From Bacteroides bouchesdurhonensis (GTDB lineage: Bacteria > Bacteroidota > Bacteroidia > Bacteroidales > Bacteroidaceae): a stretch of DNA of 64,000 bases. Below the pieces are notes generated by a model. The model worked only from the letters and a program-made list of their open reading frames with translations, was not told the DNA's origin and did not search any database. Every line of letters begins with the position of its first letter. Positions within the stretch are counted from its first letter, which is position 1. The position numbers and the translations under genes were made by a program. Of the stretch, positions 39,050 to 47,312 are shown in pieces. The stretch is from NCBI RefSeq assembly GCF_900155865.1, contig NZ_LT707006.1, positions 27,751 to 91,750 of the forward strand. Direction: 5' to 3'.

Positions 39050-39624
39050 AACAGAGCTATCAGCATTTTTACTAATTCTTCCAAAGGAACCTCCGTATAT
39101 TTAGAGGTAAGTTCCGTTGGAGCCATTGAAAATTCTTTTGTCGAGAATTCATATAACTGTATTTTTGCCTTCTCTAATGAAGGAATTCCTAACTCCTTTC
39201 CCGTTAGTTCAGTCTTTCCACCCGGGAGAGCTGCATCAGTCAGGGCCCTTTCCAAACGTGAGAATTCTGCATTTTTAGGCAATATATCTTTCAATTCATC
39301 TTTGGTTGCACGCACATATCGCTTATTCATCCGATCCACAATCAGTACTTTATCCGGAGCTATCTCGATACGTGCAATCTCGGTACGCAAGATAGGCATT
39401 AATAAAGAAATCTGCACCAGTTCGTTACTTTTCATCTTCATGAGACCTCCCACTGACATACTACCACTTTTGCCGGGAATAGTCAGCTGGAGTTTGGAAG
39501 CCAAATAACTGAAAGCCGGAGTAACTACCGCCTTCTCCTTTTCTTTCTCTACCACCACATGTTTGCTACTCTTACAGCCCGCCAACATTACCAGCATCAA
39601 CAACAGATAAGCAAATCTTCTCAT
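39046..39624 (-). CDS. DUF4292 lipoprotein
   Basis: This 192-residue lipoprotein has its lipobox at VMLAGCKSSKH. The body has LolA/LolB-like features (SMSVGGLMKMKSNELVQISLLMPILRTEIARIEI; DRMNKRYVRA). It belongs to a conserved Bacteroidota family of uncharacterised role, probably in the cell envelope. It overlaps both neighbours by ATGA and is therefore translationally coupled to the TPR and EnvC-like genes. Confidence 0.8.
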   Translation of the reverse strand: MRRFAYLLLMLVMLAGCKSSKHVVVEKEKEKAVVTPAFSYLASKLQLTIPGKSGSMSVGGLMKMKSNELVQISLLMPILRTEIARIEIAPDKVLIVDRMNKRYVRATKDELKDILPKNAEFSRLERALTDAALPGGKTELTGKELGIPSLEKAKIQLYEFSTKEFSMAPTELTSKYTEVPLEELVKMLIALL

Positions 39625-41459
39625 TCAGCAATATACTTTTTCTTTTCTATTTTTTGTTTCAGTGTTTTCGAATCATTCCCCATTTCCAATGATTGCTTCC
39701 AATACTTTAATGCACCTTCCACATCACCAGTCATGAAATAAATATCTCCACAATGTTCAACCACTTCACTACTCTTCTCTCCATCACTTTTCATCGCATT
39801 GTCTATATAGATGCGAGCCTCCGAGTAATTTCCTTTTTCAAACAATATCCAGGCATACGTATCCAGATAAGTCGCATTATTGGGTTCAGCCTTTACTGTC
39901 TTATAACTCATTTCTTCTGCTTTGTCAAGATCACGACGTTCCAATGATAAATAGTAGGCATAATTATTCAAAGCACCGACATTCGAAGGATTGTAAACCA
40001 AAGCAGAATCATAAGCCGCATAAGCATCTGCCATTTGCTTTTTGGTATGATACATATCCCCCATAATCGAATAAAAATCGGATATAACTTCCTTCTTAGT
40101 ATCAGGCGTAATATGTTCCAAAGCCTTTTTGCAAACACTCACCACACTATCCGTTTGCTCTGCCTGATTATAAGCAATCGCAAGATAATAATAAAGCTCC
40201 AATGCATCGGGAGTTGCTTCAATACCAGGTTCACAGATTTTGATAATTTGCTTATAATCCTCTTTTTTAGCAGCCGAACTAATTAACATCAAACGAGCTG
40301 CCTTATTCATAGGATCCAAATCAACCACTTGCTCCAATACCGGCACAGAAGCATCTTCCATATTCTTAGACAACAGATATTGAGCATAAAGCATCGGGAT
40401 CTGAGGGTCATCTACATCCTGTCGCATCACTTTTGTAAACAAATCAATCACCTGAGTACTATCTTTACCAGCTTGTTCATTTTCTACAATTACTTGACGC
40501 ATTACATTCAATTTGATATCAGAAGCCACCTTCTTATTCAGCAACAACGTATCCAATTGTTGTTGGTAAAGCTCTTTCTGGTCAGTCTGTTCATAATAAG
40601 AAGCCATTGAATAAAGAGCCATTGGATTATCCGGTTCGGCTGCTAATACTTTCTGATAAGCATCATAAGCTTCCTGCTTCTTTCCATTCTGAAGATATAC
40701 ATCACCCAATATCACCTGATAACGCATATCCATCGGATATTCCTGTACCAGACTTTCAATTTCCTGAAAAGCTTTCTTATCATCCTTCATTTGAAGATAA
40801 ATACGGAACTTTTCCATGGACAACTGTTCATTCTTTCCGATACGTTTCTCCAGACGGTTCAAAGTGGCAATAACTTCATCAAACTTTTCCTGACGTCCGT
40901 AAATATCCAGAAGATTGAACAACGGTCCCTGTTTACCGGGAAAACGCTTTGCCATCTGTTCTAATAACACTACGGCTTTATCCAATTGATCTTGTTGCTG
41001 ATACAAAGAAACTAATCCCTGACTATACCAGAAATTATCCGGCGCATTTTCTACTGCTTTTTCCAATGCAGCCTGTCCTTGAGGAATCTGTCGGAGAAAC
41101 ATATAATACTGAGAAATCTCATAAAGTGCAGAAGCTGCATTGGGATCAATATCCAAACAATGTTGCAACAACTCAAAAGCAGCTGCATACTCCTTCTTTT
41201 CCTTCAATCGTATGGCCTCCAAAAAGAAATAATCAAACTTCCGTTGTTCCTCTTCCGTCAGTTGTGATTCCGGATTTTCGCTAGCCTTAGCTACTTTCTT
41301 CTTCTTTTTCTCAACTTTCTTCACAGCCGATTTTGTATCAATGGCATTCCCTGACACAACAGCTGTGCTTCCTGTTACTATACCTGCTGCTTGAGCAGCC
41401 ATACAAGAAGTAAGTAACAAAGTACTAATCAGTAAAAATAGTATTAACTTAGCTTTCAT
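39621..41459 (-). CDS. TPR-repeat lipoprotein
   Basis: The ATG at 41459 gives 612 residues with a lipoprotein leader (MKAKLILFLLISTLLLTSC). A longer frame upstream would run into dut. The body is a near-continuous set of tetratricopeptide repeats (for example AYDAYQKVLAAEPDNPMALYS and ALNNYAYYLSLERRDLDKAEEM). It probably acts as a periplasmic or outer-membrane scaffold; the partner is unknown. It starts 1 bp after dut ends. Confidence 0.85.
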   Translation of the reverse strand: MKAKLILFLLISTLLLTSCMAAQAAGIVTGSTAVVSGNAIDTKSAVKKVEKKKKKVAKASENPESQLTEEEQRKFDYFFLEAIRLKEKKEYAAAFELLQHCLDIDPNAASALYEISQYYMFLRQIPQGQAALEKAVENAPDNFWYSQGLVSLYQQQDQLDKAVVLLEQMAKRFPGKQGPLFNLLDIYGRQEKFDEVIATLNRLEKRIGKNEQLSMEKFRIYLQMKDDKKAFQEIESLVQEYPMDMRYQVILGDVYLQNGKKQEAYDAYQKVLAAEPDNPMALYSMASYYEQTDQKELYQQQLDTLLLNKKVASDIKLNVMRQVIVENEQAGKDSTQVIDLFTKVMRQDVDDPQIPMLYAQYLLSKNMEDASVPVLEQVVDLDPMNKAARLMLISSAAKKEDYKQIIKICEPGIEATPDALELYYYLAIAYNQAEQTDSVVSVCKKALEHITPDTKKEVISDFYSIMGDMYHTKKQMADAYAAYDSALVYNPSNVGALNNYAYYLSLERRDLDKAEEMSYKTVKAEPNNATYLDTYAWILFEKGNYSEARIYIDNAMKSDGEKSSEVVEHCGDIYFMTGDVEGALKYWKQSLEMGNDSKTLKQKIEKKKYIAE

Positions 41460-41460
41460 T

Positions 41461-41895
41461 TCATTTTTTTCCTGTATGTCCGAAGCCACCGGTTCCACGT
41501 TCTGTTTCATCCAACACTTCCACTTCCTGCCACTCCACTTGTTCATGCTTAGCAATAATCATTTGGGCAATACGCTCTCCGTCTTCAATTACAAAAGATT
41601 CCGAAGAAAGATTGACCAAAATTATACAGATTTCTCCCCGATAATCAGCATCTATCGTACCTGGAGAATTGAGGACCGTAATTCCTTTTTTAATAGCCAA
41701 ACCACTCCGAGGACGAATCTGTGCTTCAAATCCTTGTGGAAGAGCAATATATAGTCCAGTAGGTACTAAACACCGTTGCAACGGAGCCAATGTCATTGGT
41801 TCGGAAAGGTTAGCACGGATATCCATTCCTGCAGATAATTCAGTGGCATAAGCCGGAAGCGAATGCTTCGATTTATTAATAATTTGAACGTTCAT
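41461..41895 (-). CDS. dut: dUTP diphosphatase
   Basis: The ATG at 41895 gives a 144-residue trimeric-type dUTPase, the usual size. Family motifs are visible: [43 protein letters not shown] and the P-loop-like C-terminal [10 protein letters not shown]. It hydrolyses dUTP to dUMP to keep uracil out of DNA. The longer frame to 41994 has no family support. It is the first gene of the dut, TPR, DUF4292, envC-like operon and is divergent from dgt, another nucleotide-pool enzyme. Confidence 0.95.
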   Translation of the reverse strand: MNVQIINKSKHSLPAYATELSAGMDIRANLSEPMTLAPLQRCLVPTGLYIALPQGFEAQIRPRSGLAIKKGITVLNSPGTIDADYRGEICIILVNLSSESFVIEDGERIAQMIIAKHEQVEWQEVEVLDETERGTGGFGHTGKK

Positions 41896-42073
41896 AAAAT
41901 CACATTTACTATTTAACAGGCGAAAATACACATTTTGTACTGAAAAAGAGTTAAGTTTGCAGTTAAATATTGTGGCGATGTGCAAATATGCCAATCCACT
42001 AATAGGGTTACACTATAAACTCACACAAAATTTAGTAGATTGAGCAGTATATTGACAGATTAAACATTTATTT

Positions 42074-43420
42074 ATGATGAATTGGAATCAATTAATATCA
42101 GCGAAACGCTTCGGCATGGAAGAATTTCATTCGGAACGTCTGGAAAACCGTTCGGAATTTCAACGAGATTATGACCGCCTTATTTTCTCCGCTCCTTTTC
42201 GACGTTTACAAAATAAAACACAAGTATTCCCTCTCCCAGGGAGTATTTTCGTGCATAATCGTCTCACACACAGCTTAGAAGTTTCTTGTGTAGGACGTTC
42301 TTTAGGCAATGACGTTGCCAAAGCTATCTTAGAGCGTAAGCCGGAACTCCACAATTCCTTTCTACCAGAGATCGGTTCCATTGTATCCGCTGCTTGCTTG
42401 GCACATGATCTTGGCAATCCGCCATTTGGACATTCCGGAGAACGAGCCATTTCAACCTTTTTCTCAGAAGGGAAAGGATTAAACTTACAATATAAGCAGT
42501 TAAACGGAGAACAACTTTCACCGATGGAATGGGAGGATTTAACACATTTCGAAGGAAATGCCAATGCATTCCGTCTTTTGACTCACCAGTTTGAAGGACG
42601 TCGGAAAGGAGGTTTTGCGATGACCTATACAACGCTTGCTTCTATTGTAAAATATCCCTTTTCATCGAGTCTTGCAGGTAAAAAATCCAAATTCGGTTTC
42701 TTTGTCAGTGAAGAACAAAGTTTTCAAAAGATAGCTACCGAACTAGGACTTACTCAGCTCAACGACCATCCTTTGAAATATGCGCGTCATCCTCTAGTTT
42801 ATCTGGTAGAAGCGGCCGATGACATTTGCTATCAAATGATGGACATAGAAGATGCCCACAAATTAAAGATCCTGACTACCGAAGAAACAAAAAAGCTTCT
42901 GATGTCCTATTTTAGTGAGGAACGTCAAAAACATATCCGTCAAACTTTCCACATTGTCAGTGACACCAATGAACAAATCGCTTATTTACGTTCTTCTGTC
43001 ATCGGGCTATTGATTCGAGAATGTACCCGCGTATTCCTTGATCATGAAGATGAAATCTTGGAGGGAAGTTTCGAAGGAACACTCATCAAGCATATTTCTG
43101 AATGCCCGGCAACAGCGTACAAACATTGTGCAGACATTTCTATTAAGAAAATCTACCGTGCAAAAGATGTGCTGGACATCGAATTAGCCGGTTTCCGCGT
43201 TATCAGTACTTTGCTTGAACTTATGATAGATGCTGTAACTTCACCCGAAAAAGCATATTCTGAATTATTAATCAACCGCGTTTCCAGCCAGTACAATATA
43301 AAAGCACCTGTACTCTATGAAAGAATACAGGCGGTGCTTGATTATATTTCCGGAATGACCGATGTATTTGCACTCGATCTTTACCGCAAGATTAACGGCA
43401 ACAGTCTGCCTGCGGTGTAA
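42074..43420 (+). CDS. dgt: Deoxyguanosinetriphosphate triphosphohydrolase-like protein
   Basis: This is a 448-residue HD-domain phosphohydrolase. The HD metal site is seen in RLTHSLEV, CLAHDLGNPPFGHSGE and VEAADDICYQMMDIED. It opens with the typical RSEFQRDYDRLIFSAPFRRLQNKTQVFPL. The family releases tripolyphosphate from dNTPs. ATG codons at 42074 and 42077 are both possible starts. Its 3' end overlaps the end of the convergent glsB gene by 29 bp. Confidence 0.93.
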   Translation: MMNWNQLISAKRFGMEEFHSERLENRSEFQRDYDRLIFSAPFRRLQNKTQVFPLPGSIFVHNRLTHSLEVSCVGRSLGNDVAKAILERKPELHNSFLPEIGSIVSAACLAHDLGNPPFGHSGERAISTFFSEGKGLNLQYKQLNGEQLSPMEWEDLTHFEGNANAFRLLTHQFEGRRKGGFAMTYTTLASIVKYPFSSSLAGKKSKFGFFVSEEQSFQKIATELGLTQLNDHPLKYARHPLVYLVEAADDICYQMMDIEDAHKLKILTTEETKKLLMSYFSEERQKHIRQTFHIVSDTNEQIAYLRSSVIGLLIRECTRVFLDHEDEILEGSFEGTLIKHISECPATAYKHCADISIKKIYRAKDVLDIELAGFRVISTLLELMIDAVTSPEKAYSELLINRVSSQYNIKAPVLYERIQAVLDYISGMTDVFALDLYRKINGNSLPAV

Positions 43421-44405
43421 CAACTTTAGGAGTAAATACTTCTTCAGTCTCACAAGGTGCTTTCAACGCATCCGGATTACTTTCAATAAAGGTCTGGATG
43501 TGTCGAATTCGTTTTTCTTCTAATATCTCATCAACAGCAATCAGGATACCGGTTTCTTCCACGTCACCAAATTCATAATTAATCGCTGTTCCAAACATAC
43601 GCATAGTCGGACTTAAGCTCATATAAGCATTTACCAACGGCGGAATGTTATATCCTAATTTACGGATCTCACAATTCAGAATTTTATAATCCTCTTTGAA
43701 TGTATCTTTGCAGAATAAAGCTTGTAATTCTTCTTCCGAAGTTTCCATTTTCAACGGTTCCATCGGGTAAACCAGCTGATCTTTATCCCAAAAGTGTTTC
43801 TTTAGAAAGTGAAGAATCATATCACGACCACGACGATGATAACTTGGATACATAGTCACTTTACCGAAGAAGAATTTCACATTCGGCATTACTACTGTCA
43901 AAGCTCCCAATCCATCCCACAAATTATCTAACGCAAACAGTCCTTTGCTCCCTGCGCGGGTAGACTGATATTCTAATGTCACAAACGAACGTCCCAACTC
44001 GATTGTTTGCGGCAAATAATCCTTAATAAACGCATCAGAGAAATGGAACATATGAGAAGTAGCTAGAATCGGAGCCCCCTTTTCATCAAAGCGGACATCT
44101 GTCCCAAGCAAATACCGATATCCTCCCAGAATCTCTTCCGCTTCCGGATTCCAAACAATCAGTTGTTTATAAGGATGTTCCATGGTATCGTATTCGTCGA
44201 TATCCATCGACATCCCAGTACCTCCACCTGCTGCACGGAAAGCTATTTCACGTAAACGCCCAATCTCCTTCATTACATTCGGGGCATCCTGATGAGTAAT
44301 AATATAAATCTGATTATTACTTTTATTCGTCATACGCAAGCGCCTTTCTTCTGTAAGTTCCGCTTTTAGTAGTTCTTTGCTTACCGGTCTTATAATCTCT
44401 TCCAT
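43392..44405 (-). CDS. glsB: GNAT-type N-acyltransferase, glycine-lipid synthesis (OlsB-like)
   Basis: This 337-residue protein is of the OlsB/hemolysin-type acyltransferase group (EIGRLREIAFRAAGGGTGMSMDIDEYD, ILGGYRYLLG, ELGRSFVTLEYQ). In B. thetaiotaomicron the GlsB protein acylates glycine as the first step of glycine-lipid synthesis, and this gene matches that type and its pairing with a PlsC-like gene. It uses acyl-ACP by family knowledge. It lies 26 bp after glsA and converges on dgt. Confidence 0.8.
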   Translation of the reverse strand: MEEIIRPVSKELLKAELTEERRLRMTNKSNNQIYIITHQDAPNVMKEIGRLREIAFRAAGGGTGMSMDIDEYDTMEHPYKQLIVWNPEAEEILGGYRYLLGTDVRFDEKGAPILATSHMFHFSDAFIKDYLPQTIELGRSFVTLEYQSTRAGSKGLFALDNLWDGLGALTVVMPNVKFFFGKVTMYPSYHRRGRDMILHFLKKHFWDKDQLVYPMEPLKMETSEEELQALFCKDTFKEDYKILNCEIRKLGYNIPPLVNAYMSLSPTMRMFGTAINYEFGDVEETGILIAVDEILEEKRIRHIQTFIESNPDALKAPCETEEVFTPKVVTPQADCCR

Positions 44406-44431
44406 ATTCTTTGTTATAGTTGTTCTATAAG

Positions 44432-45250
44432 TTACAATTTATATACGATATCCTTTACATATTCGGCCCATTGTGCAGGCGTTTTCGATTTATCAAAAGT
44501 TTGCCAGGGAATTGGCTTGCCAAATGTAATAGTAAAGGTTTTATGACGATTTTTCAGCATTTCATCGGCCAAATACAGCATTGCGATATTGAATTTGATC
44601 CCTAATGTTTTACATGTATTTGCCAGATTGTAAAAGAAATCGGAATTCCGACCTTCAAAATGAACAGGCACCACGTCGCGTTTTGCCTGTACACTCTTCA
44701 CAATAAATGTTTTCTTCCATTCCAGATCGCGAATAACCCCATTTTGACGACGCGAACAAAGTCCTGCTGGAAACATGATAAGCTGATTATCAGATTGAAA
44801 ACCGGCTTCTACCATTTTGGGAAAGTCCTTAGCTTGCTTCCCAGTCTTATTAATAGGTATACAAAGCGGTGCCAAGCCACGAAGGTTCATCAATAAGTCA
44901 TTGACCAGATATTTCACCTTTCCATTATAATGCCGTCCTAATACATAACCGAGTGCTACACCGTCCTGTCCCCCCAATGGATGATTGGAAACAAAAGTAT
45001 ATAAACCATTATCCGGTAGATTCTCAGCTCCTTTCACTTCTACCTTTGCATCCAGAAACTCCAGAGATGCCTCGAGGAAATCCACTCCTAACTTATCTTT
45101 CGACTCATTCAGGAATACGTTTAATTCATCCTGATGAACGATTCTCTTTAAATAGGAGATTACGAACTTAGGAATGTACTTATACTGCTTCGGTGCCTTT
45201 GCCCGAAGTATCTTATCAACATCAATTAAAAACAAAGAGTCATCAGTCAT
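44432..45250 (-). CDS. glsA: PlsC-like O-acyltransferase, glycine-lipid synthesis
   Basis: From the ATG at 45250 the protein has 272 residues. The acyltransferase block I motif reads SNHPLGGQDG (His-x4-Asp). MFPAGLCSRR and PVHFEGRNSDFF fit blocks III and IV. With glsB it should build the diacylated glycine lipid by O-acylating the N-acyl product. A TTG at 45259 would add three residues. A matching promoter lies just upstream. Confidence 0.8.
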   Translation of the reverse strand: MTDDSLFLIDVDKILRAKAPKQYKYIPKFVISYLKRIVHQDELNVFLNESKDKLGVDFLEASLEFLDAKVEVKGAENLPDNGLYTFVSNHPLGGQDGVALGYVLGRHYNGKVKYLVNDLLMNLRGLAPLCIPINKTGKQAKDFPKMVEAGFQSDNQLIMFPAGLCSRRQNGVIRDLEWKKTFIVKSVQAKRDVVPVHFEGRNSDFFYNLANTCKTLGIKFNIAMLYLADEMLKNRHKTFTITFGKPIPWQTFDKSKTPAQWAEYVKDIVYKL

Positions 45251-45274
45251 TCTTTTCAAATAAAAATGATGCTA

Positions 45275-45306
45275 CAAAATTAGCGGTTCTTTTTTATTAA
45301 TCGCAA
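45275..45306 (-). promoter_or_regulatory. Bacteroides-type promoter for glsA-glsB
   Basis: On the minus strand, TAATTTTG (45282-45275) matches the -7 consensus TAnnTTTG exactly. A TTG (45306-45304) lies 21 bases upstream, at the expected -33 distance. This would place the start of transcription about 20 bases before the ATG at 45250. Confidence 0.6.
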
Positions 45307-45340
45307 TAATTTGATAGAAAATGCAGGAATTGAGTTCAGA

Positions 45341-45430
45341 ACCTAAAAAAAGAACACCTAAAAACTATCAAATATGACCTAAAAACTATCATCTGACAGA
45401 TTTACCCCCCAAGAAAGTTGAATTTACCCC
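45341..45430. promoter_or_regulatory. Two sets of direct repeats between glsA and the sigma factor gene
   Basis: ACCTAAAAACTATCA occurs at 45356-45370 and 45377-45391, 21 bp apart, with a partial copy (ACCTAAAAA) at 45341. TTTACCCC occurs at 45401-45408 and 45423-45430, 22 bp apart. Two-turn spacing suggests a protein binding on one face of the DNA. The control target could be glsA, the sigma factor gene, or both. Confidence 0.5.
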
Positions 45431-45510
45431 TGTCACTTTTCTTGAATCGCGCTAAACTTGCAACATCAAAAAAAACCGAATAGAATATTAACTATTAAAA
45501 AGCAACGCAT

Positions 45511-46014
45511 ATGAAAAGTTTAAGCTTCAGAAAAGATCTAATTGGAGTACAAGATGAATTACTCCGCTTTGCATACAAATTAACAACCGACCGTGAAGAA
45601 GCAAACGATTTGTTGCAAGAGACCTCACTTAAAGCATTAGATAATGAGGATAAGTATATGCCGGACACCAATTTTAAAGGATGGATGTATACTATTATGC
45701 GCAATATCTTTATTAATAACTACCGTAAAGTAGTCCGCGACCAGACATTTATCGACCAGACTGATAATCTTTATCATTTAAGTCTGCCGCAAGATGCCGG
45801 TTTTGAAAGCACAGAAAGAGCCTATGACTTGAAAGAAATGCACAAAGTGGTGAACTCTCTTCCTAAAGAATATAGAGTACCGTTCGCTATGCACGTATCA
45901 GGTTACAAATACCGCGAGATTGCAGAAAAATTGAATCTTCCGTTAGGAACTGTAAAAAGCCGTATTTTCTTTACGCGTCAAAAATTACAGGATGAATTGA
46001 AAGACTTTCGCTAA
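45511..46014 (+). CDS. ECF-type sigma-70 factor
   Basis: The protein has 167 residues. Region 2 shows RFAYKLTTDREEANDLLQET and NFKGWMYTIMRNIFINNYR. Region 4 shows LPKEYRVPFAMHVSGYKYREIAEKLNLPLGTVKSRIFFTRQKL. No anti-sigma gene follows; a terminator does. This suggests regulation by level or by an unlinked partner. The target set is not visible here. Confidence 0.92.
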   Translation: MKSLSFRKDLIGVQDELLRFAYKLTTDREEANDLLQETSLKALDNEDKYMPDTNFKGWMYTIMRNIFINNYRKVVRDQTFIDQTDNLYHLSLPQDAGFESTERAYDLKEMHKVVNSLPKEYRVPFAMHVSGYKYREIAEKLNLPLGTVKSRIFFTRQKLQDELKDFR

Positions 46015-46092
46015 ACCTTAACTATAAACTTGTCAATTTCAGACTTTATATTCTTTAGTACAGATTTTTAGTTGTGTTAATGACCTCAGAGA

Positions 46093-46132
46093 CATGGGAA
46101 AATCAACGGATTTTCTCATGTTTTCATTTTTT
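46093..46132 (+). terminator. Intrinsic terminator after the ECF sigma gene
   Basis: CATGGGAAAATC (46093-46104) pairs with GATTTTCTCATG (46109-46120) around AACG, with one G-T pair. T-rich TTTTCATTTTTT follows. Confidence 0.85.
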
Positions 46133-46322
46133 CCGCACAGGACTCGTCCTTCTTTATCTTCCTTTCAAACGAAGTTTATCTTCTATTACCCCAATTACAT
46201 ATATTACACTAAAGAGGTAATAAAAGCCAAGTAATTTTAATTACTGTACGTATCCCTCTACCATTAATTAGATTTTCTTTTATATTCCTTTGTTAGTTCC
46301 ATTCCCTTATTGAGGAATTATG
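46133..46322. other. Non-coding stretch before the phased array
   Basis: No gene is seen. A short inverted repeat (AGTAAT/ATTACT, 46230-46245) is the only structure noticed. Confidence 0.5.
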
Positions 46323-46428
46323 GTTTCAGTGCTTGAAACTTTTAGTTTCATCTAATTGAAACCATTAGTTTCAGTGCTTGAAACTTTTAGTTTCACCTAA
46401 TGAAACCATTAGTTCCAGTGCTTGAAAC
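46323..46428. repeat. Phased array of ten alternating GTTTCA/TGAAAC half-sites
   Basis: Hexamers start at 46323, 46334, 46345, 46357, 46368, 46379, 46390, 46401, 46412 and 46423. They alternate GTTTCA and TGAAAC, with one variant GTTCCA at 46412, and steps are 11 bp apart from one of 12. Equivalently, a 44-45-bp unit is repeated nearly 2.5 times. All half-sites fall on one helical face. It lies about 410 bp upstream of mraZ. A multi-site operator or a structured transcript are possible; I know of no named element like it. Confidence 0.85.
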
Positions 46429-46777
46429 TCTTCATTCAATAGGATCAAACACTTCATTCATACAGTTAGTTTAAACCTCTCATAACTATTTCTTCATGTT
46501 TTGTTCCCCTGCCCCTCTTCCTGATGGTGACGACATAATTTTCCATCACACTGCCATCACCACTTGCCATCACATCGTCGATCATTAATACAAAGGAAGT
46601 TAGCAACAAATAGGTGACTGTGATGGATTTATTATAAAACACACATAGGGAAGAAGTGGGCTGAATAAACAAAATAATTAGATGAATCCCCCACCAACAA
46701 AGTCTTTTCGGAGCAACTTCATTTTCAATGAAATAAGCAATTAACATTCTGTTGAAAACTTCTCAAAAAGATTTTTG
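46429..46777. other. About 350 bp without a supported gene
   Basis: A 93-codon frame on the minus strand (46466-46747) has no recognisable domain and is not called. The stretch has repeated GCCATCAC blocks near 46550-46575. It may be an untranslated leader or spacer of the dcw cluster. Confidence 0.4.
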
Positions 46778-46802
46778 TGGAATATAGTGGGGAATTGTGG
46801 GG
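46778..46802 (+). promoter_or_regulatory. Putative MraZ operator (three TGG boxes, 10-bp period)
   Basis: TGGAA at 46778, TGGGG at 46788 and TGGGG at 46798 are spaced exactly 10 bp apart, 40-64 bp before the mraZ ATG. In other bacteria MraZ binds direct TGGGN repeats with 5-nt spacers upstream of its own gene, which is the same geometry. Autoregulation of the dcw cluster is inferred. Confidence 0.75.
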
Positions 46803-46841
46803 AAATTCATACTTTTACCGTCGCTTATTATAATAAGGTAA

Positions 46842-47312
46842 ATGATACGTTTTTTAGGGAATATTGAAGCCAGAGCGGATGCCAAAGGAAGAGTATTTAT
46901 ACCCGCCACTTTTAGGAAACAGTTACAAGCTGTTTCTGAAGAGAGGCTTATTATGCGTAAAGACGTATTTCAAGACTGCCTGACACTCTATCCAGAGAGT
47001 GTGTGGAATGAGGAACTGAACGAACTCCGAAGCAGATTAAATAAATGGAACAGCAAACACCAATTAATCTTCAGGCAATTTGTTAGTGATGTTGAAGTGG
47101 TCACTCAAGATAGTAACGGACGAATACTTATTCCCAAACGATACTTGCAAATTTGTGATATCCGGGGGGATATTCGTTTTATCGGCGTCGATAACAAAAT
47201 AGAGATCTGGGCTAAAGAACGGACAGAACAACCATTTATGTCGTCTGAAGAGTTCGGAGCCGCATTAGAAGAAATTATGAACGATGACAAAATAGAAAAT
47301 GGAGAAAGATGA
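46842..47312 (+). CDS. mraZ: Transcriptional regulator MraZ
   Basis: The protein has 156 residues with two SpoVT-AbrB-like halves (MIRFLGNIEARADAKGRVFIPATFRKQL and VEVVTQDSNGRILIPKRYLQIC), the standard MraZ duplication. It is a DNA-binding regulator at the head of the dcw cluster. A perfect 14-bp palindrome (CTTATTATAATAAG, 46824-46837) precedes the ATG and contains a weak AAGG. Its end overlaps rsmH by 14 bp. Confidence 0.95.
   Translation: MIRFLGNIEARADAKGRVFIPATFRKQLQAVSEERLIMRKDVFQDCLTLYPESVWNEELNELRSRLNKWNSKHQLIFRQFVSDVEVVTQDSNGRILIPKRYLQICDIRGDIRFIGVDNKIEIWAKERTEQPFMSSEEFGAALEEIMNDDKIENGER

Noticed and set aside
41952..41959. TAAGTTTG as a -7 element for dgt
   Set aside because: It matches TAnnTTTG, but the nearest TTTG is only 14 bases upstream and the gene starts 115 bp later.
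41896..41994. N-terminal extension of dUTPase
   Set aside because: The added residues have no family similarity, and the ATG at 41895 gives the normal length.
46323..46428. CRISPR array
   Set aside because: The units are 11/22 bp alternating hexamers with near-identical spacers, and there are no cas genes.
46466..46747. 93-codon frame on the minus strand upstream of mraZ
   Set aside because: No recognisable domain, unusual composition, and it runs into the likely leader of the dcw cluster.
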